Source: Gnetum montanum (lineage: Eukaryota; Streptophyta; Gnetopsida; Gnetales; Gnetaceae). Taken from it: a stretch of DNA of 55,160 nucleotides. The stretch spans positions 97,603-152,762 of the forward strand of contig MNCI01009501.1 in NCBI GenBank assembly GCA_015680685.1. Direction: 5' to 3'. Positions 36,341-48,160 of this stretch are shown in pieces. A program made the position numbers and the translations under genes. The notes beneath the pieces were generated by a model. It was not told where the DNA came from and did no database searches. It saw nothing but the letters and a program-made list of their open reading frames with translations. Position 1 is the first letter of the stretch. Every line of letters starts with the position of its first letter.

Positions 36341-36955
36341 AATTTGCATATTCCTTGGAAATGAACCTACAACTTGCATATCACAAGTCATATGCTATAA
36401 TTTAAGAATTAGAAACTAAGCAACTTTATTATGTCAAGGAGATCACAAATAATTTATTGAATATTTACAGAGCCTCAATACATGCTATAATCAAGTGAAC
36501 AATGCTTCACTGACAATTTTGGAGATCAATCTGTACAAGAACAATGCTTTCTACTACAAAGATCCCTTTAATAACTTCACAATTAGCCTCTTGATAGTTG
36601 CATTAACCTCTATCAAATTTGAAGGTTCACTACCAAAGATTTCCAGAATCAAGGGACTAATGCTGTGAAAAGTAACAACAGCGGACCGTTTTAGAACTCA
36701 GCCCATTGCGTTCACCACATGGCAGCACAAGCTCTATTACTGCTATAAAGGAAACGCAGCAAGGAGCAATCTGAAGGCTAAAGCAAACGTCGATCAAAAC
36801 ACGGATACCAAAAAGCTCTGTTTGTTATCGTCTGCTTCTCCCAAATGAGAAACCAAAACGCATGCGTGCAGAGGCAGCTTGCGCCTGCAACTGGTTTCAG
36901 GTTCATCGGAGTCAAAGAAATATGAAGCACAATGTAAGAAGCTTCAGTTTCTGTA
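36341..36955 (+). other. Upstream flank of the uL18-family gene
   Basis: GC content rises from about 36660 toward the start codon, as expected for a promoter and 5' UTR. No TATA box or other defined site can be named with confidence. Upstream ATGs near 36923 are out of frame with the proposed protein. Confidence 0.4.
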
Positions 36956-39900
36956 ATGACGATTGCAATGCTGTTACGGCAGAAGCAGCGTGTAACATCA
37001 CTTTGCAAGGGCGGAAGTCGCGCAATTATGCAGCGTTTGCGCGGGTTTGCATCAACGCCTGATTCTTGGCCTTTCCCACTTCATGTGCTTGACAACGATC
37101 TTTTCTGGGCACCCTCCGCCTCAGTTAACAATAGCCCGAATTCGAATTTGAATTTGAAGTCGCACGGTTCTGCCACAGACGATCAGATGAATCACCCCTC
37201 ATCATCATCTCAGCTTTCTTACGACCTCGACCATCTTGAGGTTCCGTCTTCCCCTCTTCGATATTATTTTCCTGATCTTTTTATGCATAGATTCTTCTCT
37301 CTCCTCCTCGCGGTTTACGGTAGCTCAAAATTCGTAACGTGAAGTATTGGACATTTTACGGTTGAGAGATGATACGTAATTGAATCAGTAAGTTTTATTG
37401 AACTAAATTAGCATTTGTGGGCTTCTTTACAGCTGTTGATACCTAAATGATATTTAAAAAAAACTTTAATCAAATTAAAGATTTGCAATCCTGAATCCGT
37501 TGATGAAGATCGTCATGGTCTTGTTCAATGAAAGGACAAGCTGAGGCCAAGTTCTTAGTTCCAACGTCAGGATCTTGATGCAGATGTGGAGGGCTCAAAA
37601 TTGCAGTTGAACATATAACCCTTTGAGTGTTTAATTTTAATTGATTGCCTTGCCTCCAAGGATTAATGGTTGGGAAGATTTTAGATTCATTGAAGTTATA
37701 ACATATATTTAAATGGAAATGCATATGGATTCTTTGCATTTGCAAGTTGGGATTTGGTTGACTTATTGAATTTTGTTGGTTCATCATATTCAGACGGTGA
37801 TTTTCCTGTTATTTGCCGTCTAGAGCCTACAATGATCTCCTCGTTTCAAGGTTATTCAAATATGGCATCTCGGATGTATGCAGAGAAACACCAACATCAT
37901 CTAGCAAAAATGAATGTTTGAAAAGAAGAATGACAGAGCCTTGTTGTAATAGGCGATTTAAGTAAAATGTCTATCCACTGCTCTAATGCGTAAAGTGACG
38001 AATCAAAGCTCCACTCAAGTTAACTAAAAACAATCAATAAGGCGTATCATACAAGTCATGTATTTAATTCCAGAGGGTTATACTAAGACATAGAGTGTCT
38101 CATGGATTCAGACATAATAAGAAAAAATATGTCAAATCAAGGAGAATTTGATTTGATTTGAACTTTATTGTCAACAATCAAATGAGAAATGGTTTGGCAG
38201 AAAATCAACAGAATTAGCACATATCCAACTAAAACGTAACATGGGTATGGCATGGCCATTATACAACTTAGAATTTCATAATCTTTAACTAAATAATGTT
38301 CTACCAATTACACAAGGGGGCAATTTGCACCAAACGTTTTTTACCACAATGAGCTTTTTTACCACAATGCAAAAGTCATGCAGGCAGACATAATGTTAAC
38401 ACGTAACAAAGGATAGCTTAATCTCCGGTCTGTAAGCTAGGTGAGGAGCCATAGATAGTGACTTCCTAACCTGAAATTGTAGTGAAAAATATTACGTTTA
38501 TTTGACTTTTTCACTGTTAGTGTATTGAATTTTTTGCATATGTTGAAACATTGTCTATTTTAAAAGTTTGAATGTGGATTTAATGATCTTTCGTAATGTA
38601 TTAAATATAGTGAATTACAGTATAATTATTGAAATTCCCTGCAACTAAATTTAGCAAGTGAAAACCGAAAGTGAGAATGCAGAATGGGGTACGGAGCTCT
38701 TAGTTCAGACTCTGAGACACTGATGCTAGTTGAGAAGCCAACACAAATGGCTGCCCAATTCAACATTGCAAACGTTTTTTTACCACAATAAGCTTTTCCT
38801 CTTAATGCAAAAGTCATGCAGGCAGACATAATCTTAACACGTAACAAAGGATAGCTTAATCTCCAATCTGTAAGCTAGGTGAGGAGCCATAGCTAGTGAC
38901 TTCCTAAGCCAAAATTGTAGTGAAAAATATTAAGTTTATTTGACCTTTTCATTGTTAGTGTATTGAATTTTTTGCATATGTTGAAACATTGTCTATTTTA
39001 AAAGCTTGAATGTGGATTTAAATGATCTTTCGTAATGTATTAAATATAGTGAATTACAGTATAATTATTGAAATTCCCTGCAACTAAATTTAGCAAGTGA
39101 AAACAGAAAGTGAGAATGCAGAATGGGGTATGGAGCTCTTAGTTCAGACTGTGAGACACTGATGCTAGTTGAGAAGCCAACACAAATGGCTGCCCAATTC
39201 AACACTGTCGTGGACCTAAAGAAAGTCATTCAAACATTCTATTGTTATTTTCCTTTCTTTCTTTTTTGGGTATATACTCAAAACATGCTCTGTTTTGTTC
39301 ATAACCTGTGCAAGTTTGAATGTGGATATAAATAATCCAAAGTTATAAAATGTCATGGAGAAATACTTGCTTTCAATTTTAACAATTTTCCAATTTTTAT
39401 GGGTATTTAATACAATTAGTATTCTATATGCTACAGGGTAATTTCACAAGCCTACTTGTGACTTTCTGTCAATATTTTGGGGTTTTTTTTTACACATATC
39501 ACTGACAATTTGGTATAATGGAGAACAAGGTTTAAATATAAATAGAACTGGTTTTTCAAAGGCCTTGTTTTGGAAAATGATCATGATTGTAAGGGATAAA
39601 TTTCTTCGAATCAACGGTAGCCTGGGTCTTACTTTTTGTGAGTTATAAGCTTAAAGCCCTTCTGTTTGCACGTCTCAAGTTGTCAATGGTGCAAATTTAA
39701 CATGTAAAACTCAAAAGATAATAAACGCCTAAAGCATATATATGCATTGTAAAACTCAGCATTGAGACGACCGTTACATCACTATCTCATAATGTTTGGG
39801 ATACATGTGTTGTGACAATTGATTAACGATATTAAAACGTAGGACTGAAAAGCAGTTTTGTGGTTGGATTTACAGGAGAACAGATCAAAAGAATGTTATT

Positions 39901-42417
39901 TGTTCAACCGCTTCCTTTTATTGAGTTGATAAAGAACCCCAACTTTGTTAATTCATGGTTGCCAACAATTTAGAATGATAGGTTCTGCCGATTGCTTGAA
40001 ACATTGATTATTAAATGGTTTATAGAAACCATTCTTGTTACCCCGCCTTAATTAAGGTACCAACAGTGGCATGAATTATCAATGGTTGATGGCATGAAAC
40101 TCTGATTCTTCATGCTAGATTGCAAACTTTACTTAATGTTTGGTCAAAAGTAAATTGTCTACATAATGAAAAAGAATAAATAAATCCAAATATTGCTTCT
40201 GAACTCATTTCAGCCTGTCTTGGTTCATTCTTTGGATGAAGAAGTTCAGTGCCAGTTTGATATTTGTTTTTCTTGATAATGCTGGTTACTAGTTGTTTTT
40301 ATTGTCTTACCATGAGATTCATGTACTTGTCTGCTGGATGATATTGGCCATTATATTCAGTACTGATATCGCTTAAATTTCATTGTGTAAGTTTAGAAAC
40401 ATCTGCAACTGTTGTATCACGAACAATATCGAGACCTTGCTGTATCAACTTCAAGTTGACGTTTTCGGTACCGTTTTACTAGTGTCTTCTAGGGTTGAAT
40501 CCTCCCATCATTCCAGAATATGCTGCATCATTCTTAAATGTCTTATCTTGATTATTGTTTTCGTTTCTTTTTTACAAAGATTTTTTCTGATATTAATTGT
40601 AATACTGTCTGGCACCATAAGAGTCCCTCAAGGAGAGTATGCCTTAAAACCTCTCACCTATCTGCAACATAGCAAAATGGTAAAGAATAAATGTTAAAAC
40701 ATACAAAACAAAGAGGAGGTGATAGAATCTGAAACAATTTTGACTATAGGTATACCCCAAGATATGTAGCTAACATGATGGTTTAGAAGAACATAATGAT
40801 GCCTTAGGTGTTACTCAAACTGGTAACCTCTTGCCTACAAATCCTTGTTTGATAATGAGCCAACTACTTGAACCATATCTCAATATAGACTCTACCTAAA
40901 CATGCAAGAGATGTGCTAACTAAGCTAACGTAAGACACCATGAAAACTGCTAGGAAGACATTCCAAATCCTCCACTCTGTGATGGTAGTTTGTGTCACAT
41001 CCTGCATTAGAGGTTAACTTAGGAAACCACAGAGGAGTACACCGCATTGTAGAGTCGAATTATAGCACCACCCTGGACATGACTTTGCCAGATGAGGTAG
41101 AAGGGAAAGCCGAAGTTTCTTTAGGTAGCATAAATCAACCATATACTGGGAAGGTTAAGCATATACAATGAGTGGAGGACCCCTTGTGCCTCTGGCTGTC
41201 TGAACCATGGGGAAATATCAAGGTTGGCTGCCACGAGCTGCCTTGGATCTTTGTTGCATATCAGAAGACCATCTATCTCGACCTGTCCTTCTGGATTTAT
41301 CTATGGATGTTCTTTGAATATGTTTGAACTTTGAGGCAGTTTCGTAATAGAGTTAGAGTGAAATTAAAAAAATAGGTAGATGAAAGATGCATTAGTTACA
41401 AGAGACATGATAGATAGGATATGATTTTGATGGTGATTGTAACTCTTTGGTCATGTAATGCACCACTGGTTTGCCTTTAGATCTTTAATCAAACTGTCAA
41501 CCTGGAGGAAATACAATATATGTTACTCTCTAATTCTATCCAAGAACTTCCAGACATATGTTTACACTGAATTTGCATTTCATGCATTCTATTCACTTAA
41601 GTTTCATCATAAATACAACAAGCATGGTTTTGCATTTATGCTAGTAACCACTCTGATTCTTTCGTTTGTCCAGGACATGCGCTTTCGGGGAGATTTGTTA
41701 TATTTGGCAGAACGTCATTCTCCTGAATCTGATGAACATAAATGTGGCTGTCTCACAACTAAATTGAAGAAGGAATCACCAAGAAAGTCTACACAGATCT
41801 TTTCTACCAAAAGGAGCAAAAGGAAAAGCAAATTTGTGCTAGGCCACCATGATAGCTTGAGTAGAAATCAAAGAGAATTTAGAAGTATCAGAAAAGTTGT
41901 ACCATATAAACACAGTAAATTTTCTGAGGACGATATAATGCATAAGGAATTTAGGAGCAAAACTAATGAGTTGTGGTCTATTGAGGAAAACGCTATAGAA
42001 AGAAAGAAGAAATCATTATCTTTTAAAGAAATGACAGATCCATTCATGCGTCCATTTTGCTTAGACATTTTTATCTCCAGGAGTTCAGTATGTGCATGTA
42101 TAGTTCATAGACCTACTTGCAAGGTTGTTGCAGTAGCTCAGTCAATTTCAAAGGATTTAAAATGTGAGCTAGCATCAAGAAAGGATTTCACTGCATGTGC
42201 AACAGTGGCAGCTGCCCTTGCTGAGCGTGCACTTGCCGATGATATTTATACAGCAGTATATACACCAAGAAAAGAAGAAAAACTGGAGGGAAAAAGAATG
42301 GTAATACTTCAGACACTTATTGATCATGGTCTAAGTATTGAAGTTAAATTGAAAGCAAAACCAAATAACGTTAAATACTCAGTGAGCTATCTCATAGATG
42401 ACTTGGAAAATACTTAA
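36956..42417 (+). CDS. uL18/L5e-family ribosomal protein, probably mitochondrial
   Basis: The last exon (41674-42417, after a clear gtccag acceptor) encodes 247 residues. Its final 115 or so form a uL18 (L18p/L5e) domain: FCLDIFISRSSVCACIVHR, CKVVAVAQS, AAALAERALADDIYTAVY and a GLSIEVKLK end. The first exon candidate starts at 36956 or 36968 and encodes an R/K/S/T-rich leader with RGFAST, a typical mitochondrial processing site (R-x-F then A/S). It may end at 37240 (gag|gttccg), which is in phase with the last exon and would give about 342 residues, but this donor is weak. Another end at 37338 with an extra exon near 39120 is possible. The basic linker at 41750-42000 is unlike bacterial L18. 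uL18 proteins bind 5S rRNA on the large subunit. The last exon is certain; the 5' model is not. Confidence 0.7.
38331..39210 (+). repeat. Tandem duplication of about 439 bp inside the uL18-gene intron
   Basis: Two copies, 38331-38769 and 38770-39210, are nearly identical over their length, including the marker blocks catgcaggcagacataat and gctaggtgaggagccatag. Each ends with a short open segment starting with the same ATG (38684 and 39123), which encodes MGYGALSSD and LMLVEKPTQMAAQFN and is preceded by a tgcag acceptor-like site. This could be a duplicated exon or chance. Confidence 0.85.
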
Positions 42418-42849
42418 TTGAGCTTTAAAAATTTAAGCTCTTATTGCCAGAGAGCTTAGATTTTATCAATATAATGTTATGATTTCATTTATTTATTAGT
42501 TTTATTTCAAGATAGTTTTTCTGTATCCCACAAATATTTTTATTATGAAAAGTTAAAGCCAAATTTTTTCATGTGGCTATGCAAGACTCTAAAGGGTCTT
42601 GATCATTTTTACATCCAGGTAGTTAACATTTAACAAGTTTTGAATACTTATTCAATAAGATTCATAAATTGGCATTGAAATCTTTTATTGATATTCATGA
42701 AGACATTTTATGCTGTCCTGAATGAATTAATTGCAAGCATACAATTAGTAAACACGGTAGGTGGTTTTAGACAAGATATATTCAAGAAAATGTTTTAATG
42801 CTTGTAAACATAACCTCTCTCTTGTGTAATTAATTTGTTTTCTTAGTTC

Positions 42850-42995
42850 TTGTTGAAAGACTTCCCTTACAACCAATTAACTTTTTGCCTGATAAACCTA
42901 GGTCACATGTTCAATTCTACTAGGTATGATTGAGCTATAAAGTTCTATAAATCTTGGGTGTGCCTATGTTTCACTTAATTTGGGTTCTTTCACAA
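42850..42995 (+). repeat. tRNA-derived short repeat (SINE-like), copy 5
   Basis: The second half is clear: acatgttcaattctac (B-box), taggtatgattgagctata, then cttgggtgtgcctatgtt and tcacttaatttgggttc. This matches the minus strand of 47444-47300. The tRNA-like head is poorly preserved. Confidence 0.6.
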
Positions 42996-43894
42996 CAAAT
43001 CCCTAGAAAGATATTGTGTTGGCAAGAAATTTCTTTTTGCAGTTCTATAGACATTGATCTCCAATTGCTGCATACATATGATAGAATTCCCAATTCAAGT
43101 AGGTTTCCCCAAGTTTGGAACTCCAACATGTGGTGATGAGGACATCACGTAGCCCTTGTGTAATCCTCAATGTACCTTGGATGTGTGCATGTCTTGTTTA
43201 TTTTGGCTAAGAGGCCAACACGTCTAGCGTGATGGTGGGTGGGGGTGAAGTTTGTTGCCATTGCCACATCACCACCATGCCATGTCACAGTATACTTGCA
43301 TAAAGAAAAATAACTTGTTATAAACGGGGCGATGGTGTGTTTTTGTTCAACGTCCAACATGTTTTTGGGAAGGGGATTGCTGGATCTAAGCACCCTGTGT
43401 TGTTGTAGAGTTCGCGTGGCTCTCCGAAGTGACGTTGGAGGGGGAACCAATTTTTCCATGCTCAAAAGCATGGACGTTGCCTATGAAGTGTGTGCTCTGC
43501 ATGGACACAGATTGCATCCCATTGAGGCTTTGTATTGGGCTACCCTAGGTGGTGCCTAGGCATCGCAGGTTGATAATTTTGTGGGATCATTTTAGGTTGG
43601 CAAAGAGGCCGATTTTGTGATGCTCGATTTTCATGCCCCATAGCTCTTGCATGGACACATAAATGCAACATTGCATATCAATCCAAAGTCAATTTCTCGG
43701 CAAGAGTGAAACCAACTGATATGGCCCCTCTATTTTGTTCAACATGACATAACAACGGTGAAACTTCATAGAAAAAGATAGCAAGCCGTGGTTTACACGG
43801 CAACACAATCCCTACTGCATATAAATATGCACACAACCCACACCATTTCTCACAAAATGTAGCAACAACAACAACAACCACAGATGTAATAAAC
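42996..43894. other. Spacer upstream of the chitinase pseudogene, no gene seen
   Basis: Mixed sequence without a recognisable protein frame. It presumably contains the former promoter of the chitinase gene. A CAA-rich stretch (about 43860-43880) directly precedes the old start codon. Confidence 0.45.
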
Positions 43895-44789
43895 ATGACG
43901 ACAACTATTGCGTTCATAGCGGCTATCGTGGCGGTGGTGTAGCTATCATTGGTGAGTGAGGCGACATTCAACAAGATGTTGAAGCACCGTGACGATTCTA
44001 CCTACAACCCAGGCTTCTACATGTACTTAGTGTTCACAAACACTACCAATGCCTACTCGGACTTTGCCAACACCAAAAAGGATGAGCTCGCCACTTCCTT
44101 CACTCAAACATCACTCCTTCAATTTGTTAGTTATAATTGGTTGGTATTAACTATAGACTTATTAAAGCTTAGTTATAACTGGTTGGTATTAACTATAGAC
44201 TTATTAAAGCTAAAGCTTTATGGGTATAATAAAATGTTGCTTGAGATTAGCATGGTGATAACAATACAATTTAACTGAGTATCTTAAATTATGATTGTAA
44301 TTTAAGTAGGACAGTTTACTTGGTGAGGTTTCTTATGAGTTGATCCGTGTTGAAGCACATATAGTCATAGTTTTGGTTTATAGGCGAAAAGTACTTCAAC
44401 TAGGACCCATTCACCTCACTAGAAATCACAACTATGGTGAGGTTGACAAAGCCTTCAATTTCGATGGCATCAACAATCCCAACATTGTGGGCCATGATGC
44501 CATTGTTTCGTTCAAAGCGATGCTCTGGTTCTGGATGACATCGCAGTCATCAAAGCCATCGTTCCATGATGTTATCATGGGCCAGTGGACACCATCTGTG
44601 GACAAAGCAGTGGCCATATGGCAGCCAAGATTCGAAGTTATCATCAATATCATTAATGACGACGTGGAATGTGGCAACAGTCTAGTGGCTCAATAAGAGG
44701 AACACATTGGTTTCTATAAGAGATAGTGTAGCATTCTTGGCATTAGCTACAGTGATAATCTCGACTGCAACTCCCAACAGCACTTCTAA
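43895..44789 (+). pseudogene. GH19 (class I/II-type) chitinase pseudogene
   Basis: Relic of a secreted plant chitinase. The old start at 43895 opens a signal peptide (MTTTIAFIAAIVAVV) broken by TAG at 43940. The first part (SEATFNKMLKHRDD, FANTKKDELATSF) matches the N-terminal catalytic region. The later part (GPIHLTRNHNYG, FDGINNPNIVGHD, FKAMLWFWM, KPSFHDVIMGQWTPS, NIINDDVECG) matches the C-terminal half, ending IGFYKR-stop-CSILGISYSDNLDC. Stops lie at 44694 and 44724. The central HET-type segment carrying the catalytic Glu is gone, with a 42-bp tandem duplication (44126-44209) in its place. It keeps the class I/II loop (SSKPSFHD), so it is not class IV. Confidence 0.9.
44126..44209 (+). repeat. 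42-bp tandem duplication in the chitinase pseudogene
   Basis: Two adjacent copies of a unit starting ttagttata, with one base difference, sit where the catalytic segment of the GH19 domain should be. Confidence 0.9.
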
Positions 44790-45039
44790 ATGCTATTGCA
44801 ATTGGCCATGCATTGCAATAGGAAGAGTTTTCCTTTTTTGGCACCAACAAAAAAGCGGTAAATAAAATATCAAAAGATGTAACAAAAAAGTGGTTTTCCT
44901 TTCTTGGCACCAACAGGGGGAGTTGCCATACACATGCATTTTACGCTTTTCAGCGAATGTCACCATTTTTTTATATTACCTAACTATGTCATCTTTTTAT
45001 ATTTTCTAACTATCTCTCTTCTATGAATGGTGCACTTGA

Positions 45040-45459
45040 ATGATTCACAGTATTATGTATCATCCAAGTCAACAGCCACCTACATTACCATCATATGTTG
45101 TTGATTTTGACTCCTACATTGGATGTTCCTTTGATAATGGTAATCTGCATCATGTGCCAATTATACCTGTGGTCCAAGGAGCATTGCATTAGTTACCATT
45201 ACAGTTGGCATGGATCATGACTATTCATAAAACTCAAAGAATGACACTAGATAAGGCTACGATTAACATTGGTTCAAGAGAAATTACAAGTCTAACATTT
45301 GTTGCATTATCTAGAGTTAAGACCATTGATTCTTTGAAGATTCATCCTCCTTTCTCTATGCAGAGATACAAAAAACTCTCAGATGCTAAACAACTGGTGA
45401 AGAGGGTAATAACTGATGCTAAACAATTAGTTGTTTACGTAGTTCTAATAATATTTTAA
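45040..45459 (+). pseudogene. C-terminal fragment of a PIF1/Helitron-type helicase
   Basis: One frame with a TAG at 45190. It reads the end of a PIF1-like helicase as found in plant Helitrons: QQPPTLPSYVV, DNGNLHHVPI, LAWIMTIHKTQRMTLDKA (motif with AW-IHK-Q) and TFVALSRVKTIDSLKI. Only the last 130 or so residues remain. The Rep domain and Walker motifs are absent. It is probably a decayed Helitron passenger or relic. Confidence 0.85.
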
Positions 45460-45568
45460 CAAGTTGAACATTTATAACAATGTCCTTTATAATGATAATT
45501 GACAACTTTAAAACTTAAAAAAATAATTAAATTCTACTCGTAGCTCTCAAAACTACTCCACTGGCTTT

Positions 45569-46003
45569 GATATATATATATATATATATCAATTGGCGGA
45601 GATGATTTTAAAGAAGATGATGTTAACCAAGCCCGACTACTGGACGAGGTAACGAGATAACTAAAAATGGAATCACTCATCCCTACTCTATTTCTTGACC
45701 ACTTACCCAAGTTAGTTTTACCCTCTCGGTCAACTTTGTTCTGTCTTTGTTTATTCATGGCATTTTTGAGAAATAAAACTCTTGCATAACTAACAGTTCA
45801 AAAATGTTATGAACAAACAAAGACAAAGCAGACTTGACCGAGAGGGTAAAACTAAATTGGGTAAGTGGTAGAGAAACAGAGGAGGGATAAGTGATTCCAT
45901 TTTTTAATATCTTGTTACCTCGTCCTGTAGTTGGGCTTGGTTAACATCATCTTCTTTAAAATCATCTCCGCCAATTGATATATATATATATATATCTAAG
46001 CTA
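45569..46003. mobile_element. Long-hairpin MITE bounded by (TA)n
   Basis: Two inverted arms of about 185 bp (45587-45769 and 45798-45983), near 88-90 percent complementary, surround a 28-nt loop. Both outer ends run into (TA)n tracts (45571-45589 and about 45978-45996). Arm ends read TCAATTGGCGGAG. There is no coding capacity. This resembles (TA)n-targeting MITEs such as rice Micron in insertion context, but no family can be assigned. Confidence 0.85.
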
Positions 46004-46800
46004 GTGCATGTCTTCTTATGTTGACTTTTTGATGATGATTCCAAGGTGTTTTGGCATGTTTCAGGGTGTCTTGGGCTTATTTTGATGAGTTTAAGGGGTT
46101 CAAGGATCTATGAAGACATGTTTGGAGGCATTTGGAGGTTCCAGACCTCAAAACAAGCATCTTTATTTTTGGCCTTAGTAGGAGAGACGTCTCCCCCAAT
46201 TTCAAAATGTCTCCTTTAAGATCTTCGCACTTGGAAAAGATGTCTCCTTTTTCTTCAAGATGTGTTGTACGGATTTTAACAAACATCAAATTGAATAATA
46301 AATTTGAGAAAAGATGAAAGGTCACACCAAGAAGCTATAAAAAGGCTTCAAAGCCCTAAGGCTAATCAAGCTAATTAGAAGGGAGAAGGTTAGTCTCAAG
46401 GAGAAAGCTAATTAGAGGAAGTATGTTAGTCTCAAGAAGAAGGCTAGTCCAAGAGAGGAGGTTGGTCTTTTGGTGATCTTGTGTAAGGAGAGAGTTTGTG
46501 CAAGAAGAGTTTGAGTGAGAGGTAAGGGAGAGTACTTGAGAGAGGTTGAAAGAATATCTTATAAGCATCTTGTCTTGAACTTTAGCTTCATAGTGAACTA
46601 TTGAGGATTGAGAGGGAACACATGTGGCCCCTAAGATCCTTTGGAGAGGCGTGAGTTGAGCTTGGCTCTTCATTTTTTATGTACTTCTCTACATTTTGAG
46701 AGTTTTCTTTTAATAAAAAAGAGATTTTCTCTATTTCATTGTGTTGTTCTTATTTTATAAGCTGAATTTACTTAGGAAGCTTGTGGAATGTATTCTTTTA
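46004..46800 (+). repeat. LTR-like or promoter-like repeat region
   Basis: A TATA box in agctataaaaaggcttc (about 46334) is followed by three diverged copies of a unit of about 36 bp (about 46368-46470, around agctaattaga and ggttagtctcaag) and an AATAAA near 46713. This spacing resembles U3-R-U5 of an LTR. The termini could not be defined, so it may be another kind of repeat. Confidence 0.35.
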
Positions 46801-47099
46801 GGAATCTATTGAGGTAGGCATCACATCACATGGCTTCCTTGGCTAAGAACTTGTGCTAGGTTATACACAATTAAGAAATTTGAAATTGCACAATATTAGT
46901 GAGGCGAAATGAATTGAATAGGGATAGAAGAATCCAAAAGTGAAATGCCTTACCATTATCGTAGTTGGTCTCACCACGTGGTTAAAATGATTATCATACT
47001 TGTCCATTGGGATTCTAAATCAATTCCAACCATTGCTTGCATAATATCATCTGTACCCACCACCATGAGACCAACTAGCAACCACATACAGACATGCCC

Positions 47100-48160
47100 A
47101 CTTAACAAAAAAAGGGAAACAAAACATTAAAAATTTTAAAAATAATTATTTATTTGACATTATGGAGGTTGTTGACCTTGGCCATTGGTTAGAGGAGAGC
47201 CTTTAAACATGGGTCACATGCTTTTCTAATGGTACCCTAGGAATGGATTCATATATATTAATTAATTATTATGTTACCCTCGCTGGAGCTTAACTTTAGG
47301 GGTGTTGGAACTTAAAATAAGTGAAACATAAATACACCCCAATATTTATAAAAGTTTATAACTTAATGCTACCTAGTAGAATCAAACCTATAACCTAGGG
47401 TTACCAAGAGAAGACCCATACCACTAGGCTAGCACCTCATTGTTTTACCCTTGCTAGAGGCTTAACTTTAGACATGGGTCACATGCTTTTTAATGATGTA
47501 TGGAAACAACTGTTTTCAAATTATGTTTCCTAAATGCAATGAAAACATGAGTAGTAATATATTAATGTGAGCTCAGTGGGACCTAGGGTGGAGGTCCAAG
47601 GAATTAACAAATTCTCTTAATGTGACACACTTATCCATACCCTCTGGGTCCTTCCTTATTTCTTCAAGGCATAGTAGTTTTAGGTTAATTAAATTTTTTA
47701 ATATGATAAGGACCACATTATTCCCATGTCAAAGATTTCTTGTTCATGGAAATGGAGGGATGGATGATGTGGCCTCACCACCATGCGTAATTATTCCACT
47801 ATAGCTTGGTATCATAGGATAAAATTCTAATCCATACACTTGATCCCTACATCATGATTGGTGACATGATTAACATAAGGAACAATTTCTCAAAAACATA
47901 GAATAAAAGACTCAAGAAAATACCAAAGTATAAAGAAATTGACAATAGGAAGAAATGAAAAACATACTAAGAAATAAGAAAATTTAAAAGAAATGGTTAA
48001 CAAAAATAAGAAAATAGTAAGAAATAGAAAAATGAATTAAAAATTGTAAAACACTCAACAGTTCTAATTCAATGAAAGACATCTCCTCCATGATTAAGAT
48101 TGTGGATAATCATTCAAAAGATGGACAACATATTATCTAGACCATATACTGTTGGTTTTC
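47100..48160 (-). mobile_element. Athila-like tail remnant (third copy)
   Basis: Patches match the tails of elements A and B on the same strand: the catgggtcacatgcttt segment, the A-rich stretch with repeated aagaaat words, and gacatctcctccatgatta (about 48078). It carries an inserted short repeat at 47300-47444. No coding region is left. Confidence 0.55.
47300..47444 (-). repeat. tRNA-derived short repeat (SINE-like), copy 6, with flanking direct repeats
   Basis: 145 bp. The minus strand reads acaatgaggtgctagcc, tagtggtatggg (A-box region), ataggtttgattctac (B-box GGTTYGATTC), gtagcattaagttata, ggggtgtatttatg and a tail near gttccaacacc. It is flanked by near-identical direct repeats at 47274-47299 and 47445-47471 (ttaccct-gct-gag and cttaactttag), which look like a target-site duplication. 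There is no poly(A) tail. Confidence 0.75.
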
